From: Rhizobium glycinendophyticum | GTDB lineage: Bacteria; Pseudomonadota; Alphaproteobacteria; Rhizobiales; Rhizobiaceae | DNA: 64,000 bases | Assembly (NCBI RefSeq): GCF_006443685.1 | Contig: NZ_VFYP01000001.1 | Location: forward strand, 558,001-622,000 | Direction of reading: 5' to 3' | Shown here: one piece after another, positions 34,966-43,591 of the stretch | Position numbering within the stretch: the stretch's first letter is position 1 | How the letters are laid out: the number at the start of each line of letters is the position of its first letter | Program-made: the position numbers and the translations under genes | The notes under the pieces: generated by a model | The model's input: the letters and a program-made list of their open reading frames with translations, nothing else | Database searches by the model: none | What the model was told of the DNA's origin: nothing

Positions 34966-35681
34966 CCAAGCGTTTCCCGGCCTTGCTGGCTATTCTCCTT
35001 CTGGCTGGCTGCCAGAGTCAGACCATCAAGGAAATCGGCAATGCTCCGGCAATGAGCCCGATCGGATCCGGTCTCCGTTACAGCCAGACCCCGCAGATGG
35101 CCCTCTATCCGAAGCAGCCGACGCAAAGCGCGAGCGGCTACTCGCTGTGGAGCGACAATCAGTCGGCCCTTTTCAAGGATGCCCGCGCTCTCAACGTGGG
35201 TGACATTCTGACTGTCAACATCGAGATCGACGACAAGGCGACGTTTAAGAATGCCACGGATCGTAGCCGGACCAACGGCACGTCGCTGACTTGGGGTGCT
35301 GAAGTCAAACAATTCCTCGGCTTTGACACGGATACGGGCACCACTGGCGACCTCTCGACGGATTCGAGCACGAGCAGCAAGGGCGACGGCAAGACCGAAC
35401 GGTCGGAAAAACTGAACCTGATGATCGCAGCCGTGGTCACAGGTATTCTCGAAAACGGCAACCTCTTGATCAGCGGTTCGCAGGAAGTGCGGGTCAATCA
35501 TGAGATCCGTATCCTCAATGTCGCCGGTATCGCGCGTCCCCAGGATGTCGACGCCGAAAACACGATCTCCTACGAGAAGATCGCCGAAGCCCGCATTTCT
35601 TACGGTGGCCGTGGCCGCCTGACCGAAATGCAGCAGCCGCCGATCGGCCAGCAGGTCGTCGATATCTATTCGCCCTTCTGA
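34962..35681 (+). CDS. flgH: flagellar L-ring lipoprotein FlgH
   Basis: Encodes 239 residues. The lipobox LAGC places the lipidated Cys at about residue 18. Family motifs are SLWSDNQSALFKDARALNVG, DILTVNIEIDDKA, and GILENGNLLISGSQEVRVN. It forms the outer-membrane ring. It overlaps motE by four bases. Confidence 0.97.
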   Translation: MTKRFPALLAILLLAGCQSQTIKEIGNAPAMSPIGSGLRYSQTPQMALYPKQPTQSASGYSLWSDNQSALFKDARALNVGDILTVNIEIDDKATFKNATDRSRTNGTSLTWGAEVKQFLGFDTDTGTTGDLSTDSSTSSKGDGKTERSEKLNLMIAAVVTGILENGNLLISGSQEVRVNHEIRILNVAGIARPQDVDAENTISYEKIAEARISYGGRGRLTEMQQPPIGQQVVDIYSPF

Positions 35682-35708
35682 TCGCGGCGGGAGCGCTAGG
35701 GACTGGTT

Positions 35709-36218
35709 ATGGAAGAAAATCCGGAAGGCGAAGGCAAGAAGAAGTCGGGCTTGATGGCACTCGCCATCCCGCTCGTCGTACTGACCGTCGTTGGTGGCGG
35801 AGGCGGCTGGGCGATCGGCACAATGTTGTCACCGAAGGTCAAACAGGCGCAGGAAGCGGCAGCCGCAGCAGAAGCGCCCGCCGGTCACGGCGAGGCCAAG
35901 AAGGAAGAGGGGCTCCCTCACGTCTCGACGGAAGCCAATGGCGTGGTTGCTCTTGAGCCCATCACGACGAACCTTGCCTATCCCTCGGAAAACTGGATCC
36001 GCGTCGAGGTGGCGCTGATGTTCAATGGCCCGCCGGACGTCAAGGTGGCCGAAGATGTTCACCAAGACATCCTCGCCTATCTGCGCACCGTATCTCTCCA
36101 GCAGGTGGAGGGTCCGCGGGGGTTCCAATATCTCAAGGATGACCTTCAGGAGCGTGTTGACCTGCGCTCGGAAGGGCGCGTATCGAAGGTGATGTTCAGA
36201 ACCCTTGTGATCGAATGA
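35709..36218 (+). CDS. fliL: flagellar basal-body protein FliL
   Basis: Encodes 169 residues. One membrane segment at about 16-38 (LMALAIPLVVLTVVGGGGGW) is preceded by a charged N-terminus and followed by an Ala/Glu linker. The periplasmic domain (about 80-169) has TTNLAYPSENWIRVEVALMF and ends SKVMFRTLVIE. FliL surrounds the stators and supports torque. It is 27 bases after flgH and overlaps fliP by four bases. Confidence 0.93.
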   Translation: MEENPEGEGKKKSGLMALAIPLVVLTVVGGGGGWAIGTMLSPKVKQAQEAAAAAEAPAGHGEAKKEEGLPHVSTEANGVVALEPITTNLAYPSENWIRVEVALMFNGPPDVKVAEDVHQDILAYLRTVSLQQVEGPRGFQYLKDDLQERVDLRSEGRVSKVMFRTLVIE

Positions 36219-36952
36219 TTCGGCTTCTCACCCTCGTCGCCGTCATGATGATGGCGCCGGAACTGGCTGTTGCCCAGCAGTTCCCGACTGAGATATTCAA
36301 CACCCCGATCGACGGATCGGTGGCTGCTTGGATTATCAGGACATTCGGCTTGCTCACGGTGCTGTCGATTGCACCGGGCATCCTGATCATGGTCACCAGT
36401 TTCCCGCGCTTCCTGATCGCTTTCTCGATCCTCCGTTCGGGCATGGGCCTCGCAACGACCCCCTCCAACATGATCCTGACCAGCATGGCCCTCTTCATGA
36501 CGTTCTATGTCATGGCGCCGACCATGGATCAGGCCTGGACCAATGGTGCGCAACCCTTGCTCGCCAATCAGATTACGGAAGCGGAGGCCGTGGCGCGTAT
36601 CGCCGAACCCTTCCGCACCTTCATGACCGCAAACACGCGCGACAAGGACCTGAAACTCTTCGTCGATATCGCCAACGAGCGTGGCCAGGCGACCATCGTT
36701 GACGGCAAGGTCGACTACCGCGTGCTTATCCCGGCCTTCATGCTTTCGGAAATCCGCCGCGGCTTCGAAATCGGCTTCCTGATCATCCTGCCCTTCCTCG
36801 TCATCGATATGGTGGTTGCCACGATCACCATGGCCATGGGTATGATGATGCTGCCTCCGACCTCGATATCCCTGCCGTTCAAGATCCTGTTCTTCGTCCT
36901 GATCGACGGTTGGAACCTGCTCGTCGGCAGCCTCGTCCGGTCTTTTGTCTGA
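36215..36952 (+). CDS. fliP: flagellar export gate protein FliP
   Basis: Encodes 245 residues with a cleavable signal peptide (about 1-20) and four membrane segments. Family motifs are visible: SFPRFLIAFSILRSGMG, AFMLSEIRRGFEIGFLI and GMMMLPPTSISLPFKILFFV. FliP forms the core of the export gate with FliQ and FliR. No fliO-like gene is visible near it. It is the last gene of the basal-body operon. Confidence 0.97.
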   Translation: MIRLLTLVAVMMMAPELAVAQQFPTEIFNTPIDGSVAAWIIRTFGLLTVLSIAPGILIMVTSFPRFLIAFSILRSGMGLATTPSNMILTSMALFMTFYVMAPTMDQAWTNGAQPLLANQITEAEAVARIAEPFRTFMTANTRDKDLKLFVDIANERGQATIVDGKVDYRVLIPAFMLSEIRRGFEIGFLIILPFLVIDMVVATITMAMGMMMLPPTSISLPFKILFFVLIDGWNLLVGSLVRSFV

Positions 36953-37052
36953 ACATCAGACGCTGTCGGAACAATCATTATTTTGCTGTTTACCATAGGC
37001 CGCGTGAAGCACGAATGCGCACGGTCGAATTAAGGTGTTGGCAACAAATGGC

Positions 37053-37071
37053 TGCGAGTTTGGAACTCGCA
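37053..37071. other. perfect 8-bp inverted repeat upstream of flaA
   Basis: TGCGAGTT (37053-37060), loop TGG, AACTCGCA (37064-37071), 118 bases before flaA. It has no T-run, so it is a poor terminator; it could be a regulator site or a 3' end hairpin of the fliP operon. Confidence 0.4.
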
Positions 37072-37150
37072 CGACGGGTCTGGTAAAAAGAAAAAATACC
37101 AAATGGCATGATGCCGAACCGCGCGTGACCGGTAAGTTTTTAGTCCGGTA

Positions 37151-37182
37151 TGTCCCCTCCAGTATCTTGTTTTCAAGGGACA
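37151..37182 (+). promoter_or_regulatory. flaA leader: SD-complementary element
   Basis: TGTCCC (37151-37156) is the exact complement of GGGACA (37177-37182), which contains the Shine-Dalgarno sequence of flaA. The pairing would mask the ribosome site. Equivalent elements precede flaB and flaD. Confidence 0.5.
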
Positions 37183-37188
37183 AATCCT

Positions 37189-38373
37189 ATGACCAGCATT
37201 CTGACAAACACCAGCGCCATGGGCGCGCTTTCTACCCTCCGCTCGATCTCCGCCAGCATGGAAGACACCCAGTCCCGCATCTCGTCGGGCCTGAAGGTCG
37301 GTTCCGCGTCTGACAACGCAGCTTACTGGTCGATTGCCACGACCATGAAGTCTGACAATGCCGCTCTTGGTGCCGTTTCCGACGCCCTCGGCCTCGGCGC
37401 TGCCAAGGTTGACACCGCTTATTCCGGTATGGAATCCGCCATCGACGTTGTCCAGCAGATCAAGACCAAGCTCGTTGCCGCCACTGAAGACGGCGTCGAC
37501 AAGGACAAGATCCAGGAAGAAATCACCCAGCTGCAGGACCAGCTGACGTCGATTGCTGAAGCCGCCTCCTTCTCGGGCGAAAACTGGCTCCAGGCTAACC
37601 TCACTGCGGGTACCGACCTCGCCAAGAGCGTCGTTGCTTCCTTCGTTCGTGACGACTCCGGCAACGTATCCGTCAAGAAGGTCGACTACACCCTTTCGAC
37701 CTCGAACGTCCTGTTCGACACCGGGGGCAACACCGGCATCCTCGACGGCACGACTTCGATCGATGGCAACGGCATTTCCGTCGACGTCAACGTCAACGGT
37801 ACGGTTTCTGCCTACGACGTTGTCCGTTACACGACGGCTGAAGTCGTTGCAGACGGCGCTACGTTCGACACGGACGGTATCGCTGCATCGGGTGGTACGG
37901 TTTCGGATGGTTACGTCAAGGTGGACGACGACACCTGGGTTGCCGCAATTGACCAGACGACGGACACCACGGTCGAAATCTTCACCGAAGATTCCGGTGG
38001 TGCACTGTGGGCAATCGACACGACCAACACGTCTACCGCCACGCTGAGCACTTCGGTTTCGGCCTTCACGATCACGAACACCACGACCTCTGCGCAGCTC
38101 GATGATCTGATCCAGATGGTTGATGACGCGCTGACCTCCATGACCAGCGCGGCTTCTTCGCTCGGTTCGATCTCGTCGCGCATCGAGACTCAGGAAAGCT
38201 TCGTCAGCGACCTGAGCGACTCGATCGAAGCCGGTGTTGGCCGCCTGGTTGATGCCGACATGAACGAAGAGTCGACGCGCCTCAAGGCCCTGCAGACCCA
38301 GCAGCAGCTGGCTATTCAGGCCCTGTCGATCGCCAACTCGGACTCGCAGAACGTTCTGTCGCTGTTCCGTTAA
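37189..38373 (+). CDS. flaA: flagellin A
   Basis: Encodes 394 residues from the ATG at 37189 after AAGGGACA. The N-terminal D0/D1 region (about 1-140, SDNAAYWSIATTMKSDNAAL) and C-terminal D1/D0 region (about 300-394, GRLVDADMNEESTRLKALQT, ending VLSLFR) are flagellin signatures. The variable centre is Thr/Asp/Gly/Val-rich. It is first of four flagellin genes; in S. meliloti FlaA is the essential filament subunit with FlaB, FlaC and FlaD as secondary ones. Bases 37471-38100 are nearly identical to flaD. A strong terminator follows. Confidence 0.96.
   Translation: MTSILTNTSAMGALSTLRSISASMEDTQSRISSGLKVGSASDNAAYWSIATTMKSDNAALGAVSDALGLGAAKVDTAYSGMESAIDVVQQIKTKLVAATEDGVDKDKIQEEITQLQDQLTSIAEAASFSGENWLQANLTAGTDLAKSVVASFVRDDSGNVSVKKVDYTLSTSNVLFDTGGNTGILDGTTSIDGNGISVDVNVNGTVSAYDVVRYTTAEVVADGATFDTDGIAASGGTVSDGYVKVDDDTWVAAIDQTTDTTVEIFTEDSGGALWAIDTTNTSTATLSTSVSAFTITNTTTSAQLDDLIQMVDDALTSMTSAASSLGSISSRIETQESFVSDLSDSIEAGVGRLVDADMNEESTRLKALQTQQQLAIQALSIANSDSQNVLSLFR
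37471..38100 (+). repeat. tract nearly identical to flaD 40529-41158
   Basis: By eye this 630-base tract differs from the flaD copy at about 22 positions at a constant offset of 3058 with no gaps, although most of the preceding 200 bases of the two genes are clearly diverged at synonymous sites. Confidence 0.8.
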
Positions 38374-38424
38374 TCGGACCAGCCAGCATCCTTGGGCTGG
38401 CGGGCTGAGCCAGTCTAGGAAGAG

Positions 38425-38457
38425 CAGGTCGCAGTTAACCCTGCGGCCTGTTTTTTT
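38425..38457 (+). terminator. Rho-independent terminator after flaA
   Basis: A 10-bp stem with one G-T pair (38425-38434 with 38441-38450) followed by seven T. Confidence 0.9.
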
Positions 38458-38583
38458 AATAATTGCATTTAAGAATTGTTAACCATGTTTAAGTTAGATG
38501 AACCCATCGCAACGACGGGTTAACACTCATTAAGAACAGGTTAGCAGGCATGATGCTGACCGTCGTTACCGGCCCATCCGGAA

Positions 38584-38615
38584 TGTCCCTGTCTATATCA
38601 GCCAATCAAGGGGCA
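38584..38615 (+). promoter_or_regulatory. flaB leader: SD-complementary element
   Basis: TGTCCCT (38584-38590) can pair with AGGGGCA (38609-38615), which includes the Shine-Dalgarno sequence; seven pairs including one G-U. The sequence TCCGGAATGTCCCT is shared with flaD. Confidence 0.5.
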
Positions 38616-38622
38616 GACTTCA

Positions 38623-39816
38623 ATGACCAGCATATTGACCAATGTCGCGGCGATGTCCGCACTTCAGACCCTTCGCAGCATCGATTCCAGCATGGAAGAT
38701 ACGCAGGCACGTGTCTCGTCCGGCCTCCGTGTCGAAACAGCGTCTGACAATGCGGCCTATTGGTCCATTGCAACCACGATGCGCTCCGACAACATGTCGC
38801 TCGCAGCTGTTGAAGATGCGCTCGGTCTTGGCGCTGCAAAGGTGGACACCGCTTATTCCGGCATGGAATCGGCCATTGAAGTTGTGAAGGAAATCAAGGC
38901 CAAGATCACCGCTGCGACCGAAGACGGCGTTGATAAGGATAAAATCCAGGAAGAAATCACGCAGTTGCAGGACCAGCTCGTCTCGATTTCGGAAGCTGCC
39001 TCATTCTCCGGAGAGAACTGGCTCCAGGCCGACATCACTGCTGCAGGCGGCAGCGAAGTAAAGTCGGTTGTCGCATCATTTGTTCGAGATGCAAACGGCG
39101 ACGTTTCGGTCAAGAAGGTGAACTATACGCTCGACAGCACAAGCGTATTGTTTGACTCCGGAGGCGACACCGGCATTCTCGATACGATCCAGACAGTTGA
39201 AGGAAATGGTGTCACCGTCAACGTCAACATTGCCGGTACAACGACCCCATACAATGTTCTCAGCTACACGACGGCTGAGGTTATCGCGGATGGCGCAACG
39301 TTCGACTCCGGAGGTGTGGTCGCAGTCGGTGGCACGGTTTCGGCAGGTTATGTCAAAGTCGACGATGACGTCTGGGTCGCCGCCATTGACCAATCGGGCG
39401 CAACGGATCACGAGATCTTTGCAACGGATGTCGATACGAGCGGCGTATGGGCCATCGATGAGACCAACCTGGCAAGCGCTACGGCCTTGACCACCTCTGT
39501 CGCGACCCTCTCGATCGACAACTCCACGAGCTCTACCCAATTGGACGGTCTCCTGCAGATGGTTGATGATGCCTTGGAAGCGATGACAAGTGCGGCATCG
39601 GCTTTGGGTTCGATCTCGTCGCGTATCGAAATGCAGCAAGAATTCGTGGCAAGTCTCACCGACTCCATCGATACGGGTATCGGCCGTCTTGTAGATGCCG
39701 ACATGAACGAAGAGTCGACCCGCTTGAAGGCACTGCAGACCCAGCAGCAGCTGGCTATTCAGTCGCTGTCGATCGCGAATTCCGCATCGGAAAGCGTTCT
39801 GTCGCTCTTCAAGTAA
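38623..39816 (+). CDS. flaB: flagellin B
   Basis: Encodes 397 residues, with AAGGGGCA upstream. It shares the D0/D1 ends with the other flagellins (SDNAAYWSIATTMRSDNMSL; GRLVDADMNEESTRLKALQT; ending VLSLFK). The centre is homologous to flaA and flaD but with many amino acid and silent differences, and its codons are less GC-biased at third positions than in flaA. It has its own promoter region (250 bases after flaA) and its own terminator, so it is probably a single-gene transcript. Confidence 0.95.
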   Translation: MTSILTNVAAMSALQTLRSIDSSMEDTQARVSSGLRVETASDNAAYWSIATTMRSDNMSLAAVEDALGLGAAKVDTAYSGMESAIEVVKEIKAKITAATEDGVDKDKIQEEITQLQDQLVSISEAASFSGENWLQADITAAGGSEVKSVVASFVRDANGDVSVKKVNYTLDSTSVLFDSGGDTGILDTIQTVEGNGVTVNVNIAGTTTPYNVLSYTTAEVIADGATFDSGGVVAVGGTVSAGYVKVDDDVWVAAIDQSGATDHEIFATDVDTSGVWAIDETNLASATALTTSVATLSIDNSTSSTQLDGLLQMVDDALEAMTSAASALGSISSRIEMQQEFVASLTDSIDTGIGRLVDADMNEESTRLKALQTQQQLAIQSLSIANSASESVLSLFK

Positions 39817-39865
39817 GGTCCGCTGGACCATCAATAATAGGGCTTCTTCGGAAGCGCCTTATCCA

Positions 39866-39906
39866 AGAAATGCCGCGCCCGAAGGGTGCGGCATTTCTCG
39901 TTTTGT
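39866..39906 (+). terminator. Rho-independent terminator after flaB
   Basis: A 15-bp stem (39866-39880 with 39884-39898), loop GAA, followed by CGTTTTGTC. Confidence 0.88.
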
Positions 39907-40246
39907 CAGCGCTCTTCTTTGTGTGTCGTCGCCGCTGAGAGGTCAGGTGCTCGCACCTAGGCAGCACATGATGGTTGAGCCCCGGCGCCATTCGTTAACA
40001 CCCGCCCTGCTCCCAACACTCCAATTAAAGCTTTGGTCAGACACCTTAATGAAAGGTTACAAAAAACATCATTTTATTATTGAAAAACATCGGGTTAGTT
40101 CATTCTTAGTTAACCACGCGTCGGTAGATTGGCCCCATAGAACGAGACATTAACCCTAACGGGAATTGATGGGCATGAAGCTGACACTCGTTCCCGGTGA
40201 CTCCGGAATGTCCCTTTCTTAATCAGCCATTCAAGGGGCACTAAAT
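39907..40246 (+). promoter_or_regulatory. flaD promoter and leader region
   Basis: No gene is supported in these 340 bases. An AT-rich part at 40010-40115 should hold the promoter. From about 40170 the sequence aligns with the flaB leader (GGCATGA-GCTGAC, then TCCGGAATGTCCCT), ending in the Shine-Dalgarno AAGGGGCA. No sigma-28 type promoter is evident. Confidence 0.5.
40209..40240 (+). promoter_or_regulatory. flaD leader: SD-complementary element
   Basis: TGTCCCTT (40209-40216) can pair with AAGGGGCA (40233-40240), eight pairs with one G-U, covering the Shine-Dalgarno sequence seven bases before the ATG at 40247. Confidence 0.5.
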
Positions 40247-41431
40247 ATGACTAGCATTCTGACAAACGTCGCAGCTATGGCTGCGCTCTCCACATTGCGC
40301 TCGATCGATTCGAGCATGGAAGAAACGCAGGGTCGCGTTTCCTCTGGCCTTAAGGTCGGTGCAGCATCTGATAATGCCGCTTACTGGTCGATTGCCACCA
40401 CCATGCGCTCCGATAACATGGCACTGTCTGCCGTGTCCGACGCGCTCGGCCTCGGCGCTGCCAAGGTTGACACCGCTTATTCCGGTATGGACTCCGCCAT
40501 CGAGGTGGTAAAGGAAATCAAGGCAAAGCTCGTTGCCGCCACTGAAGACGGCGTCGACAAGGACAAGATCCAGGAAGAAATCACCCAGCTGCAGGACCAG
40601 CTGACGTCGATTGCTGAAGCCGCCTCCTTCTCGGGCGAAAACTGGCTCCAGGCTAACCTCACTGCGGGTACCGACCTCGCCAAGAGCGTCGTTGCTTCCT
40701 TCGTTCGTGACGACTCTGGCAACGTATCCGTCAAGAAGGTCGACTACACCCTCTCGACTACGAACGTCCTGTTCGACACCGGGGGCAACACCGGCATCCT
40801 CGACGGCACGACTTCGATCGATGGCAATGGCATTTCCGTCGACGTCAACGTCAACGGCACTATTGCTGCCTACGACGTCGTCCGTTACACGACGGCTGAA
40901 GTCGTTGCAGACGGCGCTACGTTCGACACGGACGGTATCGCTGCATCGGGTGGTACGGTTTCGGATGGTTACGTCAAGGTGGGCGACGACACCTGGGTTG
41001 CCGCAATCGACCAGTCGACGGACACCACGGTGGAAATCTTCACCGAAGATTCCGGTGGCGCAGTCTGGGCAATCGACACGACCAACACGTCTACCGCCAC
41101 ACTGAGCACTTCGGTTTCGGCCTTCACGATCACCAACACCACGACAACTTCGCAGCTCGACGATCTGATCCAGATGGTCGACGACGCGCTGACCTCGATG
41201 ACCAGTGCCGCAGCGGCAATCGGCTCGATCTCTTCGCGCATCGAAACCCAGACCGAGTTCGTTGCTTCGCTGAGCGACTCGATCGATTCCGGTGTTGGCC
41301 GCTTGGTTGATGCCGACATGAACGAAGAATCGACGCGCCTCAAGGCCCTGCAGACCCAGCAGCAGCTGGCAATCTCGTCGCTGTCGATCGCCAACTCTTC
41401 GTCGGAAAGCGTCCTCTCGCTCTTCCGTTAA
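40247..41431 (+). CDS. flaD: flagellin D
   Basis: Encodes 394 residues, the same length as flaA. Canonical flagellin ends (SDNAAYWSIATTMRSDNMAL; GRLVDADMNEESTRLKALQT; VLSLFR). The middle is almost the same as in flaA at the DNA level (tract 40529-41158), while the first 200 bases resemble flaB at least as much. It has its own leader and terminator. The order flaA, flaB, flaD, flaC follows S. meliloti and is the basis of the naming. Confidence 0.94.
   Translation: MTSILTNVAAMAALSTLRSIDSSMEETQGRVSSGLKVGAASDNAAYWSIATTMRSDNMALSAVSDALGLGAAKVDTAYSGMDSAIEVVKEIKAKLVAATEDGVDKDKIQEEITQLQDQLTSIAEAASFSGENWLQANLTAGTDLAKSVVASFVRDDSGNVSVKKVDYTLSTTNVLFDTGGNTGILDGTTSIDGNGISVDVNVNGTIAAYDVVRYTTAEVVADGATFDTDGIAASGGTVSDGYVKVGDDTWVAAIDQSTDTTVEIFTEDSGGAVWAIDTTNTSTATLSTSVSAFTITNTTTTSQLDDLIQMVDDALTSMTSAAAAIGSISSRIETQTEFVASLSDSIDSGVGRLVDADMNEESTRLKALQTQQQLAISSLSIANSSSESVLSLFR
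40529..41158 (+). repeat. tract nearly identical to flaA 37471-38100
   Basis: Partner of the tract in flaA. No indels, about 22 differences by eye, several of them clustered near the 3' end where similarity falls again. Confidence 0.8.
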
Positions 41432-41466
41432 GAGGTTCGCTGATCCAACAGCTCGCAAGATTGATC

Positions 41467-41495
41467 TCCGCGCTCCGAAAGGAGCGCGGATTTTT
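41467..41495 (+). terminator. Rho-independent terminator after flaD
   Basis: A 10-bp GC-rich stem (41467-41476 with 41481-41490), loop GAAA, and five T. Confidence 0.92.
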
Positions 41496-41710
41496 CGTTT
41501 GTGCCTTGCGCGAAACTTTTGGCCTTTCTTATTCTTCTCGGTTTCTTGTTTATCAGCCTTGCTTAACCAAGGTCTCGCTTGTTAGATGGCACCGTTAACG
41601 ATTTGTTAACGGTGACGGGGACTGTGCCTTGGCGCGGTCTGCATGATGCCCACCCGTCTTTGCCGGCTCTTTCGCCGGATGCGCACTTGTGTACGCTTGA
41701 GGGCACCAGC

Positions 41711-42679
41711 ATGACCAGCATTATGACCAACGCAGCCGCAATGGCCGCGCTCCAGACGCTTCGCTCGATCGATACCAATCTGGAAACCACCCAGAGACGG
41801 GTGTCTTCCGGCTATCGCGTCGAAACCGCGTCGGACAATGCTGGTTACTGGTCGATCGCGACGACCATGCGCTCCGACAATGCTGCGCTCTCCACCGTCG
41901 CGGATGCACTCGGCCTCGGCGCGGCGACCGTTGATACCGCTTACACGGCACTCGACAACGTCATCGAAGTCATGTCGAGCATCAAGGCTAAGTTGGTGGC
42001 CGCCAGTGAGCCGGGCGTCGACAAGAACAAGATCAATGAGGAAATGAAGCAGCTGAAGGACCAGCTGATTTCTTCCGCCCAGTCCGCTTCCTTCTCCGGT
42101 GAAAACTGGCTTTATAATACCAACACAAATGCCCTTGGGACCAAGGAGGTAGTGTCTTCCTTCATCCGCGGTGCCGATGGCACTGTGCAAGTGACGACCC
42201 TTGACTTCGATACCGAAGACTCCGTCCTGATCGACACGCAGGATGCCAGCCGCGGTTTCCTCACCAAGGCCATCGATGCTGATGCGCTGAGCAGCGCCCC
42301 GACGGGGACCGCCCGCGACTATTACCTGCTGGACGTAGGCTCTGCCACTCCGGTCACAGGGACCGAGATCGCTATCGATGCCAACACGGACACCGCAACG
42401 CTCGACGACATGATCAGCGTCATCGATGACCTCCTGGGTCAGTTGACCGATTCTGCCGCGACCCTCGGGGCAATCACCAGCCGTATCCAGATGCAGGACA
42501 ATTTCGTGTCCAATCTGATGGACGTTATCGACAAGGGCGTCGGTCGTCTCGTTGACGCCGACATGAACGAGGAATCGACTCGTCTGAAGGCGCTGCAAAC
42601 GCAGCAGCAGCTCGGCATCCAGGCACTATCGATTGCCAACACCAGCGCTGAAAAGCTCCTGACCCTCTTCCAGAACTAA
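41711..42679 (+). CDS. flaC: flagellin C
   Basis: Encodes 322 residues from the ATG at 41711 after GAGGG, about 72 residues shorter than the other three because the variable centre is reduced. N-terminus MTSIMTNAAAMAALQTLRSI with SDNAGYWSIATTMRSDNAAL; C-terminus GRLVDADMNEESTRLKALQT, ending LLTLFQN. Its leader differs from the others: a CCGGC/GCCGG stem (41662-41678) nested inside a possible TGCCC (41647-41651)/GGGCA (41701-41705) pairing. It is probably a minor filament subunit. Confidence 0.95.
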   Translation: MTSIMTNAAAMAALQTLRSIDTNLETTQRRVSSGYRVETASDNAGYWSIATTMRSDNAALSTVADALGLGAATVDTAYTALDNVIEVMSSIKAKLVAASEPGVDKNKINEEMKQLKDQLISSAQSASFSGENWLYNTNTNALGTKEVVSSFIRGADGTVQVTTLDFDTEDSVLIDTQDASRGFLTKAIDADALSSAPTGTARDYYLLDVGSATPVTGTEIAIDANTDTATLDDMISVIDDLLGQLTDSAATLGAITSRIQMQDNFVSNLMDVIDKGVGRLVDADMNEESTRLKALQTQQQLGIQALSIANTSAEKLLTLFQN

Positions 42680-42751
42680 GCGTAAACGCACGGGTGACTC
42701 CTCGGCGGGGTCAAGCCGAGGTCGAGGCTACTAGGCGGGGCAGCATTCATC

Positions 42752-42761
42752 TTCGCGCAAG
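42752..42761 (+). promoter_or_regulatory. TTCRCGCAAG motif upstream of the fliH-like/motB operon
   Basis: TTCGCGCAAG, a perfect match, 176 bases before the gene at 42938. The bases that follow (ATTGACCGCCTAG) resemble those at the flgB site. The rest of the 258-base gap after flaC holds a 7-bp hairpin (42700-42721) without a T-run and no gene. Confidence 0.55.
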
Positions 42762-42937
42762 ATTGACCGCCTAGTTTCTAACATTGTTGATGGCAGGAAC
42801 CTGCCGAAACTATGGCCCTGAAGTGAAAGTCGATTTTCGAAGATGAAAGCACGTTCTGGCCACGTCGACACTGATTTGAGACCCCAGCCGGCCCGCGCTT
42901 ACGGCCCGCATCCAGTCGCCGATGGAGGCGATCGCCT

Positions 42938-43591
42938 ATGAGCATGCCTTTGGCACGATACTTAAAAGATTTCTCGGCGCCCCCCGCGCCCCCGCAGCCC
43001 ATTGAGTCCCCCTTCGGCATGGCCGGGGAGGATGATTTCGACATGGAATTTCCAGCGCTTCCCGAGCCTGAACCCGAACCCATCGATCTCGAAGCCGAGC
43101 GCCGCGAAGCCTTTGCCGAGGGACATGCTGCCGGCGAGCGTGAAGCGGTCGAGCGTCTCGAAGCGGAGCGGCAGGTGCTGGAGACGGCCCATGCCGAAGC
43201 CATGGCAGAGCTAGAGCAGCGCCTCCGGGATGAATTTGCTTCAGCCCTGACCACGAAATTGCCGGAGGTCGCGAAGCGCCTGTCGCTGGCGGTTAGCGAG
43301 CAGGTGGCACATGCCTTGGCGCCGCTGATCGAAGAGCACATCGTCGAGAAGGCGGTCGCTGAACTGGCAGATCAGTTGGAAGCGGCCGTTCTTGCCGGCG
43401 AGGGCGGAACAATCCAGATACGTGGACCGCGAGACCTGTTCGAGAAACTTCAGTCCCATATGCCTGATCACGGCGAAATGCTCAGGCATGTCGAGGGCGT
43501 GGATCTGGATCTCACGGCCGAGTTCGGTGAAACCGCGCTTGTAACCCGTATTTCCGCCTTCAGCGCCAGCCTGAAGAAAGTGCTGTCATGA
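42938..43591 (+). CDS. FliH-like flagellar protein (candidate)
   Basis: Encodes 217 residues. An acidic Pro-rich start (about 15-50) is followed by a long charged helix (about 52-105, [20 protein letters not shown]) and a globular end with [36 protein letters not shown] and SLKKVL. This layout matches FliH/YscL stator-like regulators of the export ATPase, whose C-terminus has a similar beta-hairpin and last helix. No other fliH candidate is in the window. It precedes motB with a four-base overlap, like the unnamed gene of S. meliloti. The assignment is an inference from architecture. Confidence 0.65.
   Translation: MSMPLARYLKDFSAPPAPPQPIESPFGMAGEDDFDMEFPALPEPEPEPIDLEAERREAFAEGHAAGEREAVERLEAERQVLETAHAEAMAELEQRLRDEFASALTTKLPEVAKRLSLAVSEQVAHALAPLIEEHIVEKAVAELADQLEAAVLAGEGGTIQIRGPRDLFEKLQSHMPDHGEMLRHVEGVDLDLTAEFGETALVTRISAFSASLKKVLS

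Noticed and set aside
40241..41458. Long open frame opposite flaD (405 codons)
   Set aside because: Antisense shadow of a highly biased flagellin gene; similar shadows occur opposite flaB and flaC, and none has a ribosome site or domain.
42700..42721. Hairpin after flaC as a terminator
   Set aside because: A 7-bp stem is present but no T-run follows; the other three flagellin genes have much better terminators.
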